This document shows, one piece after another, positions 24,022 through 34,055 of a DNA stretch of 64,000 nucleotides. Below the pieces are notes generated by a model. It was not told the DNA's origin. It saw only the letters and a list, made by a program, of their open reading frames with translations, and did no database searches. The stretch's first letter is position 1. The number at the start of each line of letters is the position of its first letter. A program made the translations under genes and the position numbers. The stretch is from an uncultured Prevotellaceae bacterium (GTDB lineage: Bacteria; Bacteroidota; Bacteroidia; Bacteroidales; Bacteroidaceae), in the NCBI GenBank assembly GCA_902780025.1, contig CACZDV010000013.1, positions 20,539 to 84,538 on the forward strand. The letters are read 5' to 3'.

Positions 24022-25605
24022 TTACTTGATGACCTCCAACGCCTTCTGCACCACAGGGTTCTCCTCGTTGAAGACGGAGAAGTATTCACTCATGTCCCAA
24101 AGGTCGCGGGCAATGAGGGCTTTCAGTTGCAGGCGCAGGTAGGGTAGGGTGCGCTGTAACTCGGCATCGTCCTTGGGCTCCACTTTCTGCTTCTTGCCCT
24201 CGGCCACGATGTCGTCGACGAGTGACTGAGGAACTTCGAACTGCTGCTTGAACTTGCTGAAGTCCGGGTATTTCTTCTTCAGTTCCTTGCGGTGGTTGTC
24301 GACATAGCGCAGGTTTTGCTGGATGATGACGCTTTTGGCCGCCAACTGACGATGGAAGGGCGTATAGCGGGTGGTGTCTAAAGGTACGAAGTAGTCGGGC
24401 ATGATGCCGCCGCCACCGTAGACGGTACGCTGGCGATGCAAGGTCTGGAACTTCAGCGAATCGGCAAAGTGGATGCTGTCCTGGTTGGTCAGTTCGCCAT
24501 TCTTCAGACGGTTATACACGTCCATCGCATAGTCCTTCTGCTTACCTTTCTCGTAAGGTTTCTGGATGCAGCGGCCGGAGGGGGTGTAGTAGTGGGCGAT
24601 GGTAAGACGGATCATCGAACCGTCGGGCAGGTCGATGGGGCGCTGGACAAGTCCCTTGCCAAAAGAACGACGGCCTACGACGTAACCGCGATCCTGATCC
24701 TGGACGGCACCCGTGACAATCTCGGCTGCTGAAGCGGTATACTCATCAATGAGCACCACTATCTTTCCCTTCATGAACTCTCCTTCACCGTGGGCGCGGT
24801 ACTCCTGACGAGGCACGCGACGGCCTTCGGTATAAACAATCAGCTCATCCTTGGACAGCAGCTCATCAGCAATGTTGACCGCTGCCTGCAGGTAGCCGCC
24901 GCCATTCTCCTGCAAATCCAGGATGAGGCTCTCCATTCCGTCGGTCTTCAGCTTTTTCAGGGCATCGCAGAACTCCTGATGGGTGGTGGCACCGAAGTTG
25001 CCGATGCGTATGTAGCCCACGGCAGGACGTATCATATAGGTAGCATCTACCGACTTGACGGGAATCTTGTCGCGGACGACCGTAAACGTCAGTTGGTCCT
25101 TGATGCCTGTACGGACAACGCCTAACTTGACTTTCGTACCCTTGGGGCCGCGCAGTCGGCGCATGATTTCCTCCTTCGACATCTTCACGCCAGCAATAGC
25201 GCTGTCGTTGACAGCGACGATGCGGTCTCCGGCAATGATGCCCACTTTCTCAGAAGGACCGTTGGTGACGGGTTGGATGACCATCAGCGTATCATCAATC
25301 ATATTAAACTGTACGCCGATGCCCTCGAAATTGCCGTTCAGGGGCTCGTTCATCTGCTTCACTTCCTTGGCGTTAGAATACTGTGAGTGGGGGTCGAGTT
25401 TCTCAAGCATACCTCGGATGGCATCCTCGACGAGCTTGGCTTCGTCGACGGAGTCAACATAGAGATTGGTGGTGGCAATCTCAGCTATTTGGAGCTTGCG
25501 CAAAGGCGAATCCTCGCCCATGTTAACACGCATCTGGGCAGTAGCTGGTATAGTGAGCAGCGATGCAATCGCTGCATATAGGAATTTTCTCATTGTTTTA
25601 TTCAT
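24022..25605 (-). CDS. S41 family C-terminal processing peptidase with PDZ domain
   Basis: 527 residues with a signal peptide ([19 protein letters not shown]). An N-terminal helical part is followed by a PDZ domain (about 85-175: [19 protein letters not shown]) and the S41 catalytic core. The Ser lies in [11 protein letters not shown] and the general-base Lys in RSFGKGLVQ, 25-30 residues later. A C-terminal helical extension follows. It cleaves or degrades periplasmic proteins near the C-terminus. It is third in the GNAT-parE-peptidase operon, and its start overlaps the end of parE by 8 bp; a second ATG 12 bp downstream is also possible. Confidence 0.92.
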   Translation of the reverse strand: MNKTMRKFLYAAIASLLTIPATAQMRVNMGEDSPLRKLQIAEIATTNLYVDSVDEAKLVEDAIRGMLEKLDPHSQYSNAKEVKQMNEPLNGNFEGIGVQFNMIDDTLMVIQPVTNGPSEKVGIIAGDRIVAVNDSAIAGVKMSKEEIMRRLRGPKGTKVKLGVVRTGIKDQLTFTVVRDKIPVKSVDATYMIRPAVGYIRIGNFGATTHQEFCDALKKLKTDGMESLILDLQENGGGYLQAAVNIADELLSKDELIVYTEGRRVPRQEYRAHGEGEFMKGKIVVLIDEYTASAAEIVTGAVQDQDRGYVVGRRSFGKGLVQRPIDLPDGSMIRLTIAHYYTPSGRCIQKPYEKGKQKDYAMDVYNRLKNGELTNQDSIHFADSLKFQTLHRQRTVYGGGGIMPDYFVPLDTTRYTPFHRQLAAKSVIIQQNLRYVDNHRKELKKKYPDFSKFKQQFEVPQSLVDDIVAEGKKQKVEPKDDAELQRTLPYLRLQLKALIARDLWDMSEYFSVFNEENPVVQKALEVIK

Positions 25606-27571
25606 ATTGGTCTTCTTCTGGTCTGTCTTCCTCGATGACGAGGTTGTCGATGATGAAGTTTTGACGCTCCATCGTGTTCTTGCCCATATAATATTCCAAG
25701 AGTTTCTGTACCTGGTCGGTTTTGTGAAGTGTCACCTGCTCCAGGCGGATGTCGGGCCCGATGAAGCCCGCGAACTCCTCAGGACTGATTTCGCCAAGAC
25801 CTTTGAATCGGGTAATCTCGGGGTCGGGCCCTAAGTCCGCGATAGCCTTCAGACGTTCCTCCTCGCTGTAGCAGTAGCGGGTAATGAAGTCAGACTTCTT
25901 TTGTTGAGTGTTTAACGTTGACTGTTTAGTGTCTTCATCAGCGATGACCTGTTTTTTCCTAATCTTTGTCCGACGGTTACGGACACGGAACAATGGGGTC
26001 TGCAGGACGTAGACGTGCCCCTTCTTGATAAGTTCTGGGAAGAACTGCAGGAAGAAGGTGATGATGAGCAGGCGGATGTGCATACCGTCGACATCGGCAT
26101 CGGTAGCGACTATTACCTTATTATATCTAAGGGTGTCAAGTCCTTCCTCAATGTCAAGTGCCGCCTGCAGCAGATTGAACTCCTCATTTTCATAGACCAC
26201 CTTCTTGGTGAGGCCATACGTGTTCAAGGGTTTACCTCTTAATGAAAATACCGCCTGCGTGTTGACATCGCGGCTCTTGGTGATGCTTCCGCTGGCTGAG
26301 TCGCCCTCGGTAATGAAGATGCAGGACTCCTCCTTGCGGTCGTCCTTGGTATCGCTGAAGTGTATGCGGCAGTCGCGCAGCTTGCGGTTGTGCAAGTTGG
26401 CTTTCTTGGCCCGCTCACGTGCCAGTTTGGTCACGCCGGCAATAGCCTTGCGGTCGCGCTCGCTTTCCTTGATTTTGTTTTCCAGGACTTCCACCACGTC
26501 ACTATGAATGTGCAGGTAGTTGTCCACCTGCTGCTTGATGAAGTCGCCCACGTATTTGTTGATGGTCTCGCCATCGGGTGCCATCTGGGTGGAGCCGAGC
26601 TTAATCTTGGTCTGACTCTCAAAGACAGGTTCCTCCACGTTGATAGCAATAGCCGCTACGATACCCGTGCGGATGTCGCCATACTCATATTTGCCGAAGA
26701 ACTCCTTGATGGTGCGGGCAATATGCTCCTTGAAGGCACTCTGGTGGGTGCCGCCCTGCGTGGTGTGCTGACCGTTGACAAACGAGTAGTATTCCTCGCC
26801 ATACTGGTTGGCATGGGTGAAGGCAATCTCAATGTCATCACCCTGCAGGTGGATGATGGGGTAGAGCGAATCTGTGGTCATGCGGTCCTTCAGCAGGTCT
26901 TCCAGACCGTGACGGCTCAGGATGCGGCGACCATTGTACATGATGGCCAGTCCCGTATTAAGATAGGTGTAGTTTCGTAGCATGTTCTCCACGATGTCGT
27001 CGTGGAACAGGTAGTCCTTGAACAGCTTGGGGTCGTTGTCGGGCTCAAAATAGATGTATGTGCCGTTCTCGTCCTGCGTATCCTCGGTCACGTCGCTGAC
27101 GAGCTTTCCACGCTCAAAGACGGCCTTGCGCACCTTCCCTTCACGATAACTGTGAACCTCGAAATGAGTACTCAGGGCGTTGACGGCCTTTACGCCGACG
27201 CCATTCAGTCCGATGGACTTCTTGAAAGCCTTCGAGTCATACTTACCGCCAGTATTCAGCACGGATACGGCCTCAATCATCTTTCCCTGGGGAATGCCGC
27301 GTCCATAGTCACGTACAGATACTCGCAGGTTGTCCTCAACGGTAATCTCGATACGGTCGCCGGCCTTCATCTTAAACTCGTCGATGGAGTTGTCGATGAC
27401 CTCCTTCAACAGCACGTAGATACCATCTTCAGGCAGCGAACCGTCGCCCAGACGGCCGATGTACATACCAGGGCGCAGACGGATATGCTCCGTACCGGTC
27501 AAGGTGCGGATATTGTCATCGCCATAATCTACTTCTTGATTTTGTCCGATAATAATATTGTCGTCGTTCAT
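25598..27571 (-). CDS. parE: Type IIA topoisomerase B subunit, ParE-like (topoisomerase IV)
   Basis: 657 residues. GHKL ATPase with [17 protein letters not shown] and [13 protein letters not shown]; transducer; TOPRIM domain with [10 protein letters not shown] and DADVDGMHI. It differs from the clear GyrB at 52438-54414 (EGDSAGGS, DADVDGSHI) and is shorter in the TOPRIM insert, so ParE is the better call. A stretch at about 25901-25933 encodes [13 protein letters not shown] from short repeated units and looks like an in-frame low-complexity insertion between TOPRIM and the C-terminal part. The start overlaps the GNAT gene stop by 4 bp. Confidence 0.92.
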   Translation of the reverse strand: MNDDNIIIGQNQEVDYGDDNIRTLTGTEHIRLRPGMYIGRLGDGSLPEDGIYVLLKEVIDNSIDEFKMKAGDRIEITVEDNLRVSVRDYGRGIPQGKMIEAVSVLNTGGKYDSKAFKKSIGLNGVGVKAVNALSTHFEVHSYREGKVRKAVFERGKLVSDVTEDTQDENGTYIYFEPDNDPKLFKDYLFHDDIVENMLRNYTYLNTGLAIMYNGRRILSRHGLEDLLKDRMTTDSLYPIIHLQGDDIEIAFTHANQYGEEYYSFVNGQHTTQGGTHQSAFKEHIARTIKEFFGKYEYGDIRTGIVAAIAINVEEPVFESQTKIKLGSTQMAPDGETINKYVGDFIKQQVDNYLHIHSDVVEVLENKIKESERDRKAIAGVTKLARERAKKANLHNRKLRDCRIHFSDTKDDRKEESCIFITEGDSASGSITKSRDVNTQAVFSLRGKPLNTYGLTKKVVYENEEFNLLQAALDIEEGLDTLRYNKVIVATDADVDGMHIRLLIITFFLQFFPELIKKGHVYVLQTPLFRVRNRRTKIRKKQVIADEDTKQSTLNTQQKKSDFITRYCYSEEERLKAIADLGPDPEITRFKGLGEISPEEFAGFIGPDIRLEQVTLHKTDQVQKLLEYYMGKNTMERQNFIIDNLVIEEDRPEEDQYE

Positions 27572-28722
27572 AGGTCTTTTTTATAGCATCTTCTGCGTTT
27601 ATGCAGTTCACTCTCCAGATATCCCCACTGGCTCTGCACTTTATTGTTGGTCTCCATCTCCACGTGGGTCTCGCCCCATTTGAAGCCGTATTTCTGGTAG
27701 ACAGGTATCAGATGGTAGAACAACAGGGCGTTGGCACCCTTGGCACGGTATTCTGGCAATATGCCGATGAGGAGGCAGTCCACCACGTCGGTCTTCTTGA
27801 AGTACAGCGCCCTCATGATATGCCACCAACCGAAGGGCAGCAGCCGTCCCTTACGACACTTCTGCAGGGCACGGGTCAGCGAGGGAATGGTGATACCCAC
27901 GCCGATGACATCATGGTCGGGAGTGTTCCAGTCCTCTACCACGCAGAGCATATCCATCGAGAAATATTTGAAGTACTCGTGTACGTAGGCATCCATCTGC
28001 TTTGGTGTCATCTCCGAGTAGCCGTACAGATGTCCGAAGGTCTTGTTGACTACATCCAACACCTTACGGCCATATTGCTCGGGGCCGAAGACCTGGCTAC
28101 GCTTCAGGTTGGGCACATGGAGGTTATAGCGCTGCATGGTCATCTCGGCCACTCGCTTGAACTTCTCGGGCATACCCTCCTTGGGTACCCAGAGTTTCCA
28201 CTCCACATAGTCATTGTCCTTGGAATAGTCCTCCATCTGCTCCATCAGATCGAAGTAGTAATGGTAGTTATAGCCGGTGGCCATCGTGCCCAGTTCCTCA
28301 TGGCCGTAGTACAGCATACCCTCGGGGTCCATGTCGGTAAAGCCGAGCGGGCCGATGATTTCCTTCATGCCCTTCTCACGCCCATAGTCCTCGACGGCCT
28401 TGAGTAGCGCCTTCAGCACCTCCATATCGTTGATGATGTCAAGCCATCCGAAACGAACGGCCGGACGCTGCCATTGCTCATTGTAGCGATGGTTGATGAT
28501 GGCGGCCACGCGCCCCACCAGCTTACCATCCTTATAGGCCAGGAAGTATTCGGCCTCACAAAACTCAAAGGCAGGATTCTTGTCCTTGCTGAAAGTATTC
28601 AACTCGTCGCTGTACAAGTTGGGAGCATCGTATTCGTTCCCCTTATACAGTTCATAGTGTAACTCGATAAAGGCCTTCAAATCCTTCTTGGTCTCAACTT
28701 TTTTTATTACTACTGATGCCAT
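27568..28722 (-). CDS. GNAT-like N-acetyltransferase family protein (384 aa)
   Basis: A Bacteroidota family of about 380 residues with GNAT-like halves. The N-terminal half has [17 protein letters not shown], the strand-4 and acetyl-CoA loop pattern. The C-terminal half contains [19 protein letters not shown], similar to motif A with its R/Q-x-x-G-x-A. No membrane segment is present. Substrate unknown. It is the first gene of a tightly coupled operon with parE and the S41 peptidase; a -7 box lies at 28763-28770. Confidence 0.75.
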   Translation of the reverse strand: MASVVIKKVETKKDLKAFIELHYELYKGNEYDAPNLYSDELNTFSKDKNPAFEFCEAEYFLAYKDGKLVGRVAAIINHRYNEQWQRPAVRFGWLDIINDMEVLKALLKAVEDYGREKGMKEIIGPLGFTDMDPEGMLYYGHEELGTMATGYNYHYYFDLMEQMEDYSKDNDYVEWKLWVPKEGMPEKFKRVAEMTMQRYNLHVPNLKRSQVFGPEQYGRKVLDVVNKTFGHLYGYSEMTPKQMDAYVHEYFKYFSMDMLCVVEDWNTPDHDVIGVGITIPSLTRALQKCRKGRLLPFGWWHIMRALYFKKTDVVDCLLIGILPEYRAKGANALLFYHLIPVYQKYGFKWGETHVEMETNNKVQSQWGYLESELHKRRRCYKKDL

Positions 28723-28762
28723 TTCCTTCGGTTGTTTTTGCTCTTTTATATAAAATATGTGG

Positions 28763-28770
28763 CAAAGATA
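28763..28770 (-). promoter_or_regulatory. -7 element of the GNAT-parE-S41 operon
   Basis: TATCTTTG on the minus strand, 40 bases before the ATG at 28722; no clear -33 box at standard spacing. Confidence 0.55.
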
Positions 28771-28800
28771 CGCTTATTTTTTCAAAAAAAGAAAGAAAAA

Positions 28801-28832
28801 TTTGGTTTTTTCAATAAGTTAATTTACTTTTG
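28801..28832 (+). promoter_or_regulatory. Promoter of the CHASE2-CHAT operon
   Basis: TTTG (28801-28804), 20 bases, TACTTTTG (28825-28832), 27 bases before the ATG at 28860. Confidence 0.75.
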
Positions 28833-28859
28833 CAGATGAAACTCATTAATTGAAGCAAT

Positions 28860-30056
28860 ATGAAGGGCCTATTAAGACGCATCTTTCACATAGACCATAT
28901 TATAGTTGCTGCGTTTACCATCCTCATTATCGAACTGTTGGTGGTAATTGCTGTCAACCTTGAGTTTCTGAGTCCCGTGGTCAGGGCCTTGGAAAGTTTC
29001 TCGATGACCGATGTCTATTACAAAATACTGAACAAGGATGGAGATACCGAAGAGTGTAACACCATCACCCTGGTAGACATGACCGACCTCACCCATCGTC
29101 AGGACATCGCGAAGGTCATCAGCGAGATTAAAGCCCTGAAGCCTGCTGCCTTGGGTGTCGACATCATCTTCGAGGGTCTGATTGAGGACGGCGATGGCGA
29201 CAACCTGCTGGCGGATGCCTGCCTCGAAGGCGACTCCGTCAATACGGTATGGGCCTATAAGTTGACGAAGTACGACGAGGAAACCAGGAAGTTCCAGAAC
29301 AGCCTGCACTCTTTTTTTATTGTAGAGGGAATGGAGAACGAAGGATTTGTTAATCTGGTGGACGACCCCTCCAAGACCATCAAGCGGTATGCCGTGACGT
29401 TGCCTTATAAAGATACAGTGGCCTACTCCCTGCCAGCCCAGATCGCCCGCATTGTCAAGCATGCTGATCTGGGTGGCGAAAAGAACCACACCATCAACTA
29501 CAAGGCGGTGTCGTTCCCTGTGGTCAAGTATGACGAGTTGTCTTCCTATCGTGAGTTGATAGAGGGACATATCGTGCTGTTGGGTACGACTCAGGAGGAG
29601 CGCGAGATGTATTATACCCCCATTGGTCAGAAGTCGGGAATGGAAATCCTGGCCTACACCATCCTCTCGATGACCGAGACGACCCCCATACGCCATTCCA
29701 GCCGATGGATGATCATCCTTTGGGCGCTGATTGCGGGCTACATCACCAACCTGATTGACTACCTGCTGACCAAGCGCATCGAGAACCGTCGTTCCACGCT
29801 GATGGTCTTCATTACTCAGAGTGAGTTCTACGACAAGATCATCTCTTTTTTCGTCATGATGCTTATTACGGGAGTTTCATTCCATCTCTATGCCAAGTAT
29901 AACTACTTTGTCGACACGGTACTGGCCCTGAGCACCATCGTCCTCATCGAGGAAGGGCGCTTGCTCTATGCCGGTCTGTTGTCGGTATTGAAGAAGAAAA
30001 CCAAATGGAAGTGGGTGGAGAAGTCTATCTATGCTGATGACTTGGATATAACCTAA
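28860..30056 (+). CDS. CHASE2-domain membrane protein
   Basis: 398 residues. A basic N-terminus and one helix (about 13-37) are followed by an extracytoplasmic CHASE2 sensor domain (about 40-270), recognisable from ITLVDMTDLTHRQDIAKVI, AALGVDIIFEG, HIVLLGTT and YYTPIGQKSGMEILAY. Three further helices lie at about 280-375, and a short basic cytoplasmic tail closes it. No kinase, cyclase or other output domain is attached, unlike most CHASE2 proteins. It opens an operon with a FecR-like protein (28 bp gap) and a TPR-CHAT protein, suggesting that its signal is passed to those exported partners or within the membrane. Ligand unknown. Confidence 0.82.
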   Translation: MKGLLRRIFHIDHIIVAAFTILIIELLVVIAVNLEFLSPVVRALESFSMTDVYYKILNKDGDTEECNTITLVDMTDLTHRQDIAKVISEIKALKPAALGVDIIFEGLIEDGDGDNLLADACLEGDSVNTVWAYKLTKYDEETRKFQNSLHSFFIVEGMENEGFVNLVDDPSKTIKRYAVTLPYKDTVAYSLPAQIARIVKHADLGGEKNHTINYKAVSFPVVKYDELSSYRELIEGHIVLLGTTQEEREMYYTPIGQKSGMEILAYTILSMTETTPIRHSSRWMIILWALIAGYITNLIDYLLTKRIENRRSTLMVFITQSEFYDKIISFFVMMLITGVSFHLYAKYNYFVDTVLALSTIVLIEEGRLLYAGLLSVLKKKTKWKWVEKSIYADDLDIT

Positions 30057-30084
30057 ATACAAGATAACCTAAAACTAACTCAAG

Positions 30085-30591
30085 ATGAAAAGATTCATTG
30101 CTATCCTCATGCTGACTGTGGCTACAATCAGTATCTCAGCCCAGCAGAACCAACAGACGCTGATAGTCTACGAAGTCAATGGAAAAGTGACAAGCTTCAA
30201 TAATAGATCCAAGGAAGTACCTGTGGAGAAGAAGCAGTACTTCTCGTTGAAGGACAGAATCAAGATACCCGAGAACGGCTTTATCAAGCTCCTTGACCGC
30301 GAGCAGCAGAAGATGTACACCCTGCGCAACAAGTGTCAGGGCCGGATCTCGGCTTTGATAGAAAGCCAGAAGCAGGCGGGCAAGAGCCTGACCAAGCAAT
30401 ACTTCGCCTATGTGCTGAGAAGTCTGACGCGGTCGGATACTGACCCTATCTATAATACTGGCCTCACCACGGGCACCTACCGCAACGATGCTGACTCGCT
30501 GCTTTGCGACATCGACTCGCTGCAGACAGTGGTCGACTCGCTGCAGAACGTCATCATCACCCTCACGACAGACTCCGTAAAGACGAAATAA
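30085..30591 (+). CDS. Small exported FecR-like protein
   Basis: 168 residues with a signal peptide (MKRFIAILMLTVATISISAQ). Residues about 25-90 (VYEVNGKVTSF, then DRIKIPENGFIKLLD) resemble the short beta-rich FecR fold; this is a weak match made by eye. The C-terminus holds repeated DSL units (LCDIDSLQTVVDSLQNVI), a short coiled coil suited to binding a partner. It lies between the CHASE2 and CHAT genes with gaps of 28 and 23 bp, so it is very probably a component of the same periplasmic complex. Confidence 0.65.
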   Translation: MKRFIAILMLTVATISISAQQNQQTLIVYEVNGKVTSFNNRSKEVPVEKKQYFSLKDRIKIPENGFIKLLDREQQKMYTLRNKCQGRISALIESQKQAGKSLTKQYFAYVLRSLTRSDTDPIYNTGLTTGTYRNDADSLLCDIDSLQTVVDSLQNVIITLTTDSVKTK

Positions 30592-30614
30592 GACACGAAC
30601 TCCATAAAGACAAT

Positions 30615-33600
30615 ATGAACATCAGCAAGTTTTTTCTGTGCCTGCTGTGGTGGATGATTCCCATTACAGCATTCTGTCAGACCAAGGAGCTGGACAGACT
30701 GGCTGACGATGCCGCCAAGGCAGCCAGAAAGGGGAACTTTGCTCTGACTGACAGCCTTTACGGAGAATACGTCAAACTGTTTCGTGAACAGGATCTCGAA
30801 AAGAATTTCCAATACTCCGAGATCCTGATTTATCTGGCTCAACGGGCTGCCCAGAAAGGACATTCTGACGAAGCCATTGAGATACAGCAAGAGGTGGTTG
30901 AGGTACGTGAGACAGCTCCTGACTGCACTAACCTACAGGCGGCCACCGCCATTAGTGACCTGGCTTCGCTCTACGCCAGGAAGGGTGACTATGACAACGC
31001 CATTGAGACGGGACAGAAGGCCATGATGATGTTCCGCAAGAAAGTGGGTATTGACCATCACTACTACAACATCGCGGTGGCTAACCAAGCCAGTTTCTAT
31101 TCTGCCCGTGGTCATCAGGGCGACATTGAGTCCGCAGTAACGCTGGGTGAGGCTGCCGTGAAGAACATGAAGAAAAACACGCCCGAATATGCCGGAGCGC
31201 TTAACTCACTGGTGGTGTACTATTCACAAATCGGCGATAAGCTCAGCGCTCTCAAGATTGCCCAAGAAGCGCGTCTCGCGGCTAAAAAGTGGTTAAAAAG
31301 AGACGGAGGGCAATATGCCACAACGCTTAATAACCATGCCATTCAGTTGGCCAAGATCGGCAACTATGAGACTGCCATTGCCTACGCCCGTGATGCTAAG
31401 GAGGCTTTCGAACAGGCAGGCAATACCAACACCCTATCCTATGGTAAACTGCTGAATAATATGGCGATGTTCCTGAGCCACCAGCAGAACTATTTAGAGG
31501 CTTCCCAGCTGTTGGAGAAGGCCATGCCTATCATCGAAAAGGTAGTCGGCAAGAATCATCCCGACTACCTCCGTTGTATGAGTGACTTGTCTGCCGTCTA
31601 TAAGGCTAACGGCGACCTGGCGAGAGCCGATGAACTGGCAAATGAGTCTAACAAGATGAGTACTCTGTTGTTGTCCAGTGATAATGAGAAATTCGTGCGG
31701 TCACTGTCACGACAGGCGGCTGTCTTCGCCTCCAACGGCAACTACCTTAGGGCCATCGAGCACGAGCAGAAAGCCTACAACTTCTTCAAGGAGCGAGACG
31801 ATAAGGTCAGTATGGCACAGTCGTTAGGACATCTGGCTACCTATTTCGCCAATGATGGCCGTTTGTCGACAGCTTTCGAGACTGCCAAGTCATCGCTGGC
31901 CATCTTCAGCGAAATAGGGAAGAAGACCACTCACTATGCGCAGGCCCTGAACAACACGTCTATCCTCTTTTTCAACGGAGAGCAGTATTCTGTTGCCACC
32001 GACTACGGAAGACAGGCCCGGGAGATGTATGAAGAGCTGGGCGACACCACGACGGCCATCTTTGCACGTATCCTGGCCAACAACGCCTTGTTCTGTTATG
32101 TCAACGACAGTCTGGAACAAGCTATCAGTACTGCCTGCAAGGCCCTGGAATTACAGAAGAAGGTGCTTGGCGAGGACCATCCTGACCATGTTCCCCTGCT
32201 CTATAACCTGGCCGTCTATTATAGCAAGGCGGGTGAAAAAGCGGCTGCCGAGCAGCAGTTCCAGGAAGCGTTGAAGCTGCAGTCGGACCTCATCCGCTCG
32301 GCTTTCCTTCACCTGACATCCCAGGAGCGTGAGAAGTTCTGGCAGAAGAAGAGCTATGTCTTCAAGTATGCTCCCATGCTGGCCTACCTCGACCCCGAGA
32401 ACAAGGAGATGACAGCGATGGCCTACAACTCACTGCTATTCACGAAAGGCATCCTGCTGAACTCCGACATCGACTTCCGCAGTCTGCTTAAGCAGTCGGG
32501 TAACAAGGAATTGATGGCCAAGTACAATCAGCTGGAGGTCCTGCAGCAGCAATTAGAGGGTTACTATCGGCTGTCGGCCAGTCAGCGTGATGTTGATCTG
32601 AAGCAGATAAAGAATGAAATCTATCAGCTGGAACGTACCCTTGTCCGTGATTGTAAGGAGTACGGCAGTTTTACCGAGAGCCTCAGTATTGATGCCGGTC
32701 AGATAAGCCAGCAGTTAGCTGATGACGAGGCGGCCATTGAGTTTGCCGACATCTATATCCGAGGACGTGGTACTACCTACCTCGCCTTTATCCTCAGGAA
32801 AGATCAGCCACAGCCGAAGCTCATCAGGCTCTTCAGCGATGACGAGCTACGTGACCTGAAATATGGGAAGATTGACTTGCTTGATGCCATCCAGACGCAA
32901 TACGGTATTGACTCCGTGTACACTGACTGGCGGTTTGGTAAGTTGTTCTGGCAGCCGCTGATAAAAGAGTTGGCAGGTGTCCGCCGCGTTTATTTCTCGC
33001 CTACCTCCCTGTTCTATCAGTTGGGTATTGAGTACCTGCCGTGTGATGCTGAGCATCGCATTGGCGACGTGTTCGAACTTTATCGTATTTCGTCCACCAA
33101 GCTGTTGGCTAAGCGCAATGCAGCTCCCGTTCCCGTGAAGTCGGCCACGGTTTATGGCGGTCTGAATTACGACATGGACTTGAGTCAACTGCAAGAACAG
33201 CACTCCCTGCAGCAGGCGGCTCATCCCGCCCCGCTGCTGGCTATGGCCTCCATTGACACCCGACGGACGCTCGACTCGCTGTCATTACGCGGTAGTGTAG
33301 GCTATTTGCCTGGCACCTTGCATGAGGCAGAGAGCGTGGGTGAACAGCTGATGCAGAACGACATCGAGACCGATATGCGACTGGGAAATGAAGGTACCGA
33401 AGAGACATTCAAGTCGCTGAGCGGACGTTCGCAGTCCATCATCCATATTGCCACCCACGGCTTCTACTTCTCTGAAAGCGACCTCAAGCGGCGCAATCAG
33501 CGGCTTATCTTCCTGAACGAGCAGACGGAGAATATTGATAACCCGCTGAACTACTCGGGACTGTTGATGTCGGGAGCCAACTATGTGTTGAAGGGCGGCA

Positions 33601-33959
33601 AACTGCCTGACAAGCTGGAAGACGGTGTGCTTACTGCCAATGAGATAGCACAGACAGATCTGAGCAAGACAGACTTGGTTGTGCTGTCAGCCTGTCAGAC
33701 AGGTGTTGGCGATATCCGCGAGGATGGTGTCTTCGGTATCCAGCGTGGTTTCAAGAAAGCTGGCGCCAAGTCTTTGCTCATGAGTCTGTGGAGTGTCAGC
33801 GATGAAGCTACCGACCTGATGATGACCAAGTTCTACGAGAATCTGATGGCAGGGAAGAGCAAGCTACAGGCCTTTGTGGCAGCTCAAGAAAGCTTGCGGA
33901 ATGGCAAATATGCCGCCCCGTACTTCTGGGCATCCTTCATTTTATTAGACGGTTTTTAA
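30615..33959 (+). CDS. Exported TPR-CHAT protein (caspase-like)
   Basis: 1114 residues. ATG 30615 gives a signal peptide (NISKFFLCLLWWMIPITAFC); the longer frame upstream overlaps the previous gene and has no such signal. Residues about 25-600 are tandem TPR units (for example GDYDNAIETGQKAM). A coiled linker leads to a C-terminal CHAT domain with its His in HIATHGF (His948) and Cys in LSACQTG (Cys1027), the expected dyad of a clan CD peptidase. The domain ends in YFWASFILLDGF, the usual CHAT C-terminus. Export implies a periplasmic or surface protease or scaffold. Targets unknown. Confidence 0.9.
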   Translation: MNISKFFLCLLWWMIPITAFCQTKELDRLADDAAKAARKGNFALTDSLYGEYVKLFREQDLEKNFQYSEILIYLAQRAAQKGHSDEAIEIQQEVVEVRETAPDCTNLQAATAISDLASLYARKGDYDNAIETGQKAMMMFRKKVGIDHHYYNIAVANQASFYSARGHQGDIESAVTLGEAAVKNMKKNTPEYAGALNSLVVYYSQIGDKLSALKIAQEARLAAKKWLKRDGGQYATTLNNHAIQLAKIGNYETAIAYARDAKEAFEQAGNTNTLSYGKLLNNMAMFLSHQQNYLEASQLLEKAMPIIEKVVGKNHPDYLRCMSDLSAVYKANGDLARADELANESNKMSTLLLSSDNEKFVRSLSRQAAVFASNGNYLRAIEHEQKAYNFFKERDDKVSMAQSLGHLATYFANDGRLSTAFETAKSSLAIFSEIGKKTTHYAQALNNTSILFFNGEQYSVATDYGRQAREMYEELGDTTTAIFARILANNALFCYVNDSLEQAISTACKALELQKKVLGEDHPDHVPLLYNLAVYYSKAGEKAAAEQQFQEALKLQSDLIRSAFLHLTSQEREKFWQKKSYVFKYAPMLAYLDPENKEMTAMAYNSLLFTKGILLNSDIDFRSLLKQSGNKELMAKYNQLEVLQQQLEGYYRLSASQRDVDLKQIKNEIYQLERTLVRDCKEYGSFTESLSIDAGQISQQLADDEAAIEFADIYIRGRGTTYLAFILRKDQPQPKLIRLFSDDELRDLKYGKIDLLDAIQTQYGIDSVYTDWRFGKLFWQPLIKELAGVRRVYFSPTSLFYQLGIEYLPCDAEHRIGDVFELYRISSTKLLAKRNAAPVPVKSATVYGGLNYDMDLSQLQEQHSLQQAAHPAPLLAMASIDTRRTLDSLSLRGSVGYLPGTLHEAESVGEQLMQNDIETDMRLGNEGTEETFKSLSGRSQSIIHIATHGFYFSESDLKRRNQRLIFLNEQTENIDNPLNYSGLLMSGANYVLKGGKLPDKLEDGVLTANEIAQTDLSKTDLVVLSACQTGVGDIREDGVFGIQRGFKKAGAKSLLMSLWSVSDEATDLMMTKFYENLMAGKSKLQAFVAAQESLRNGKYAAPYFWASFILLDGF

Positions 33960-33976
33960 CTTTCTTTCCCTTTTTT

Positions 33977-34007
33977 CTTGTTATTTAAAGAAAAATCGTT
34001 ATCTTTG
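33977..34007 (+). promoter_or_regulatory. Promoter of the OmpA-family gene
   Basis: CTTG (33977-33980), 19 bases, TATCTTTG (34000-34007). It separates this gene from the CHAT operon. Confidence 0.65.
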
Positions 34008-34055
34008 CAAGCGAATTCCGAAACAATCTAAATGAATATCATAAAAAAGAAGAAG

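Noticed and set aside
30615-33959. Assignment of the TPR-CHAT protein to a known CRISPR-linked or gasdermin-linked CHAT defence system
   Set aside because: No gasdermin-like, Cas or NTPase partner is nearby, and this protein has an export signal, unlike those cytoplasmic proteases.
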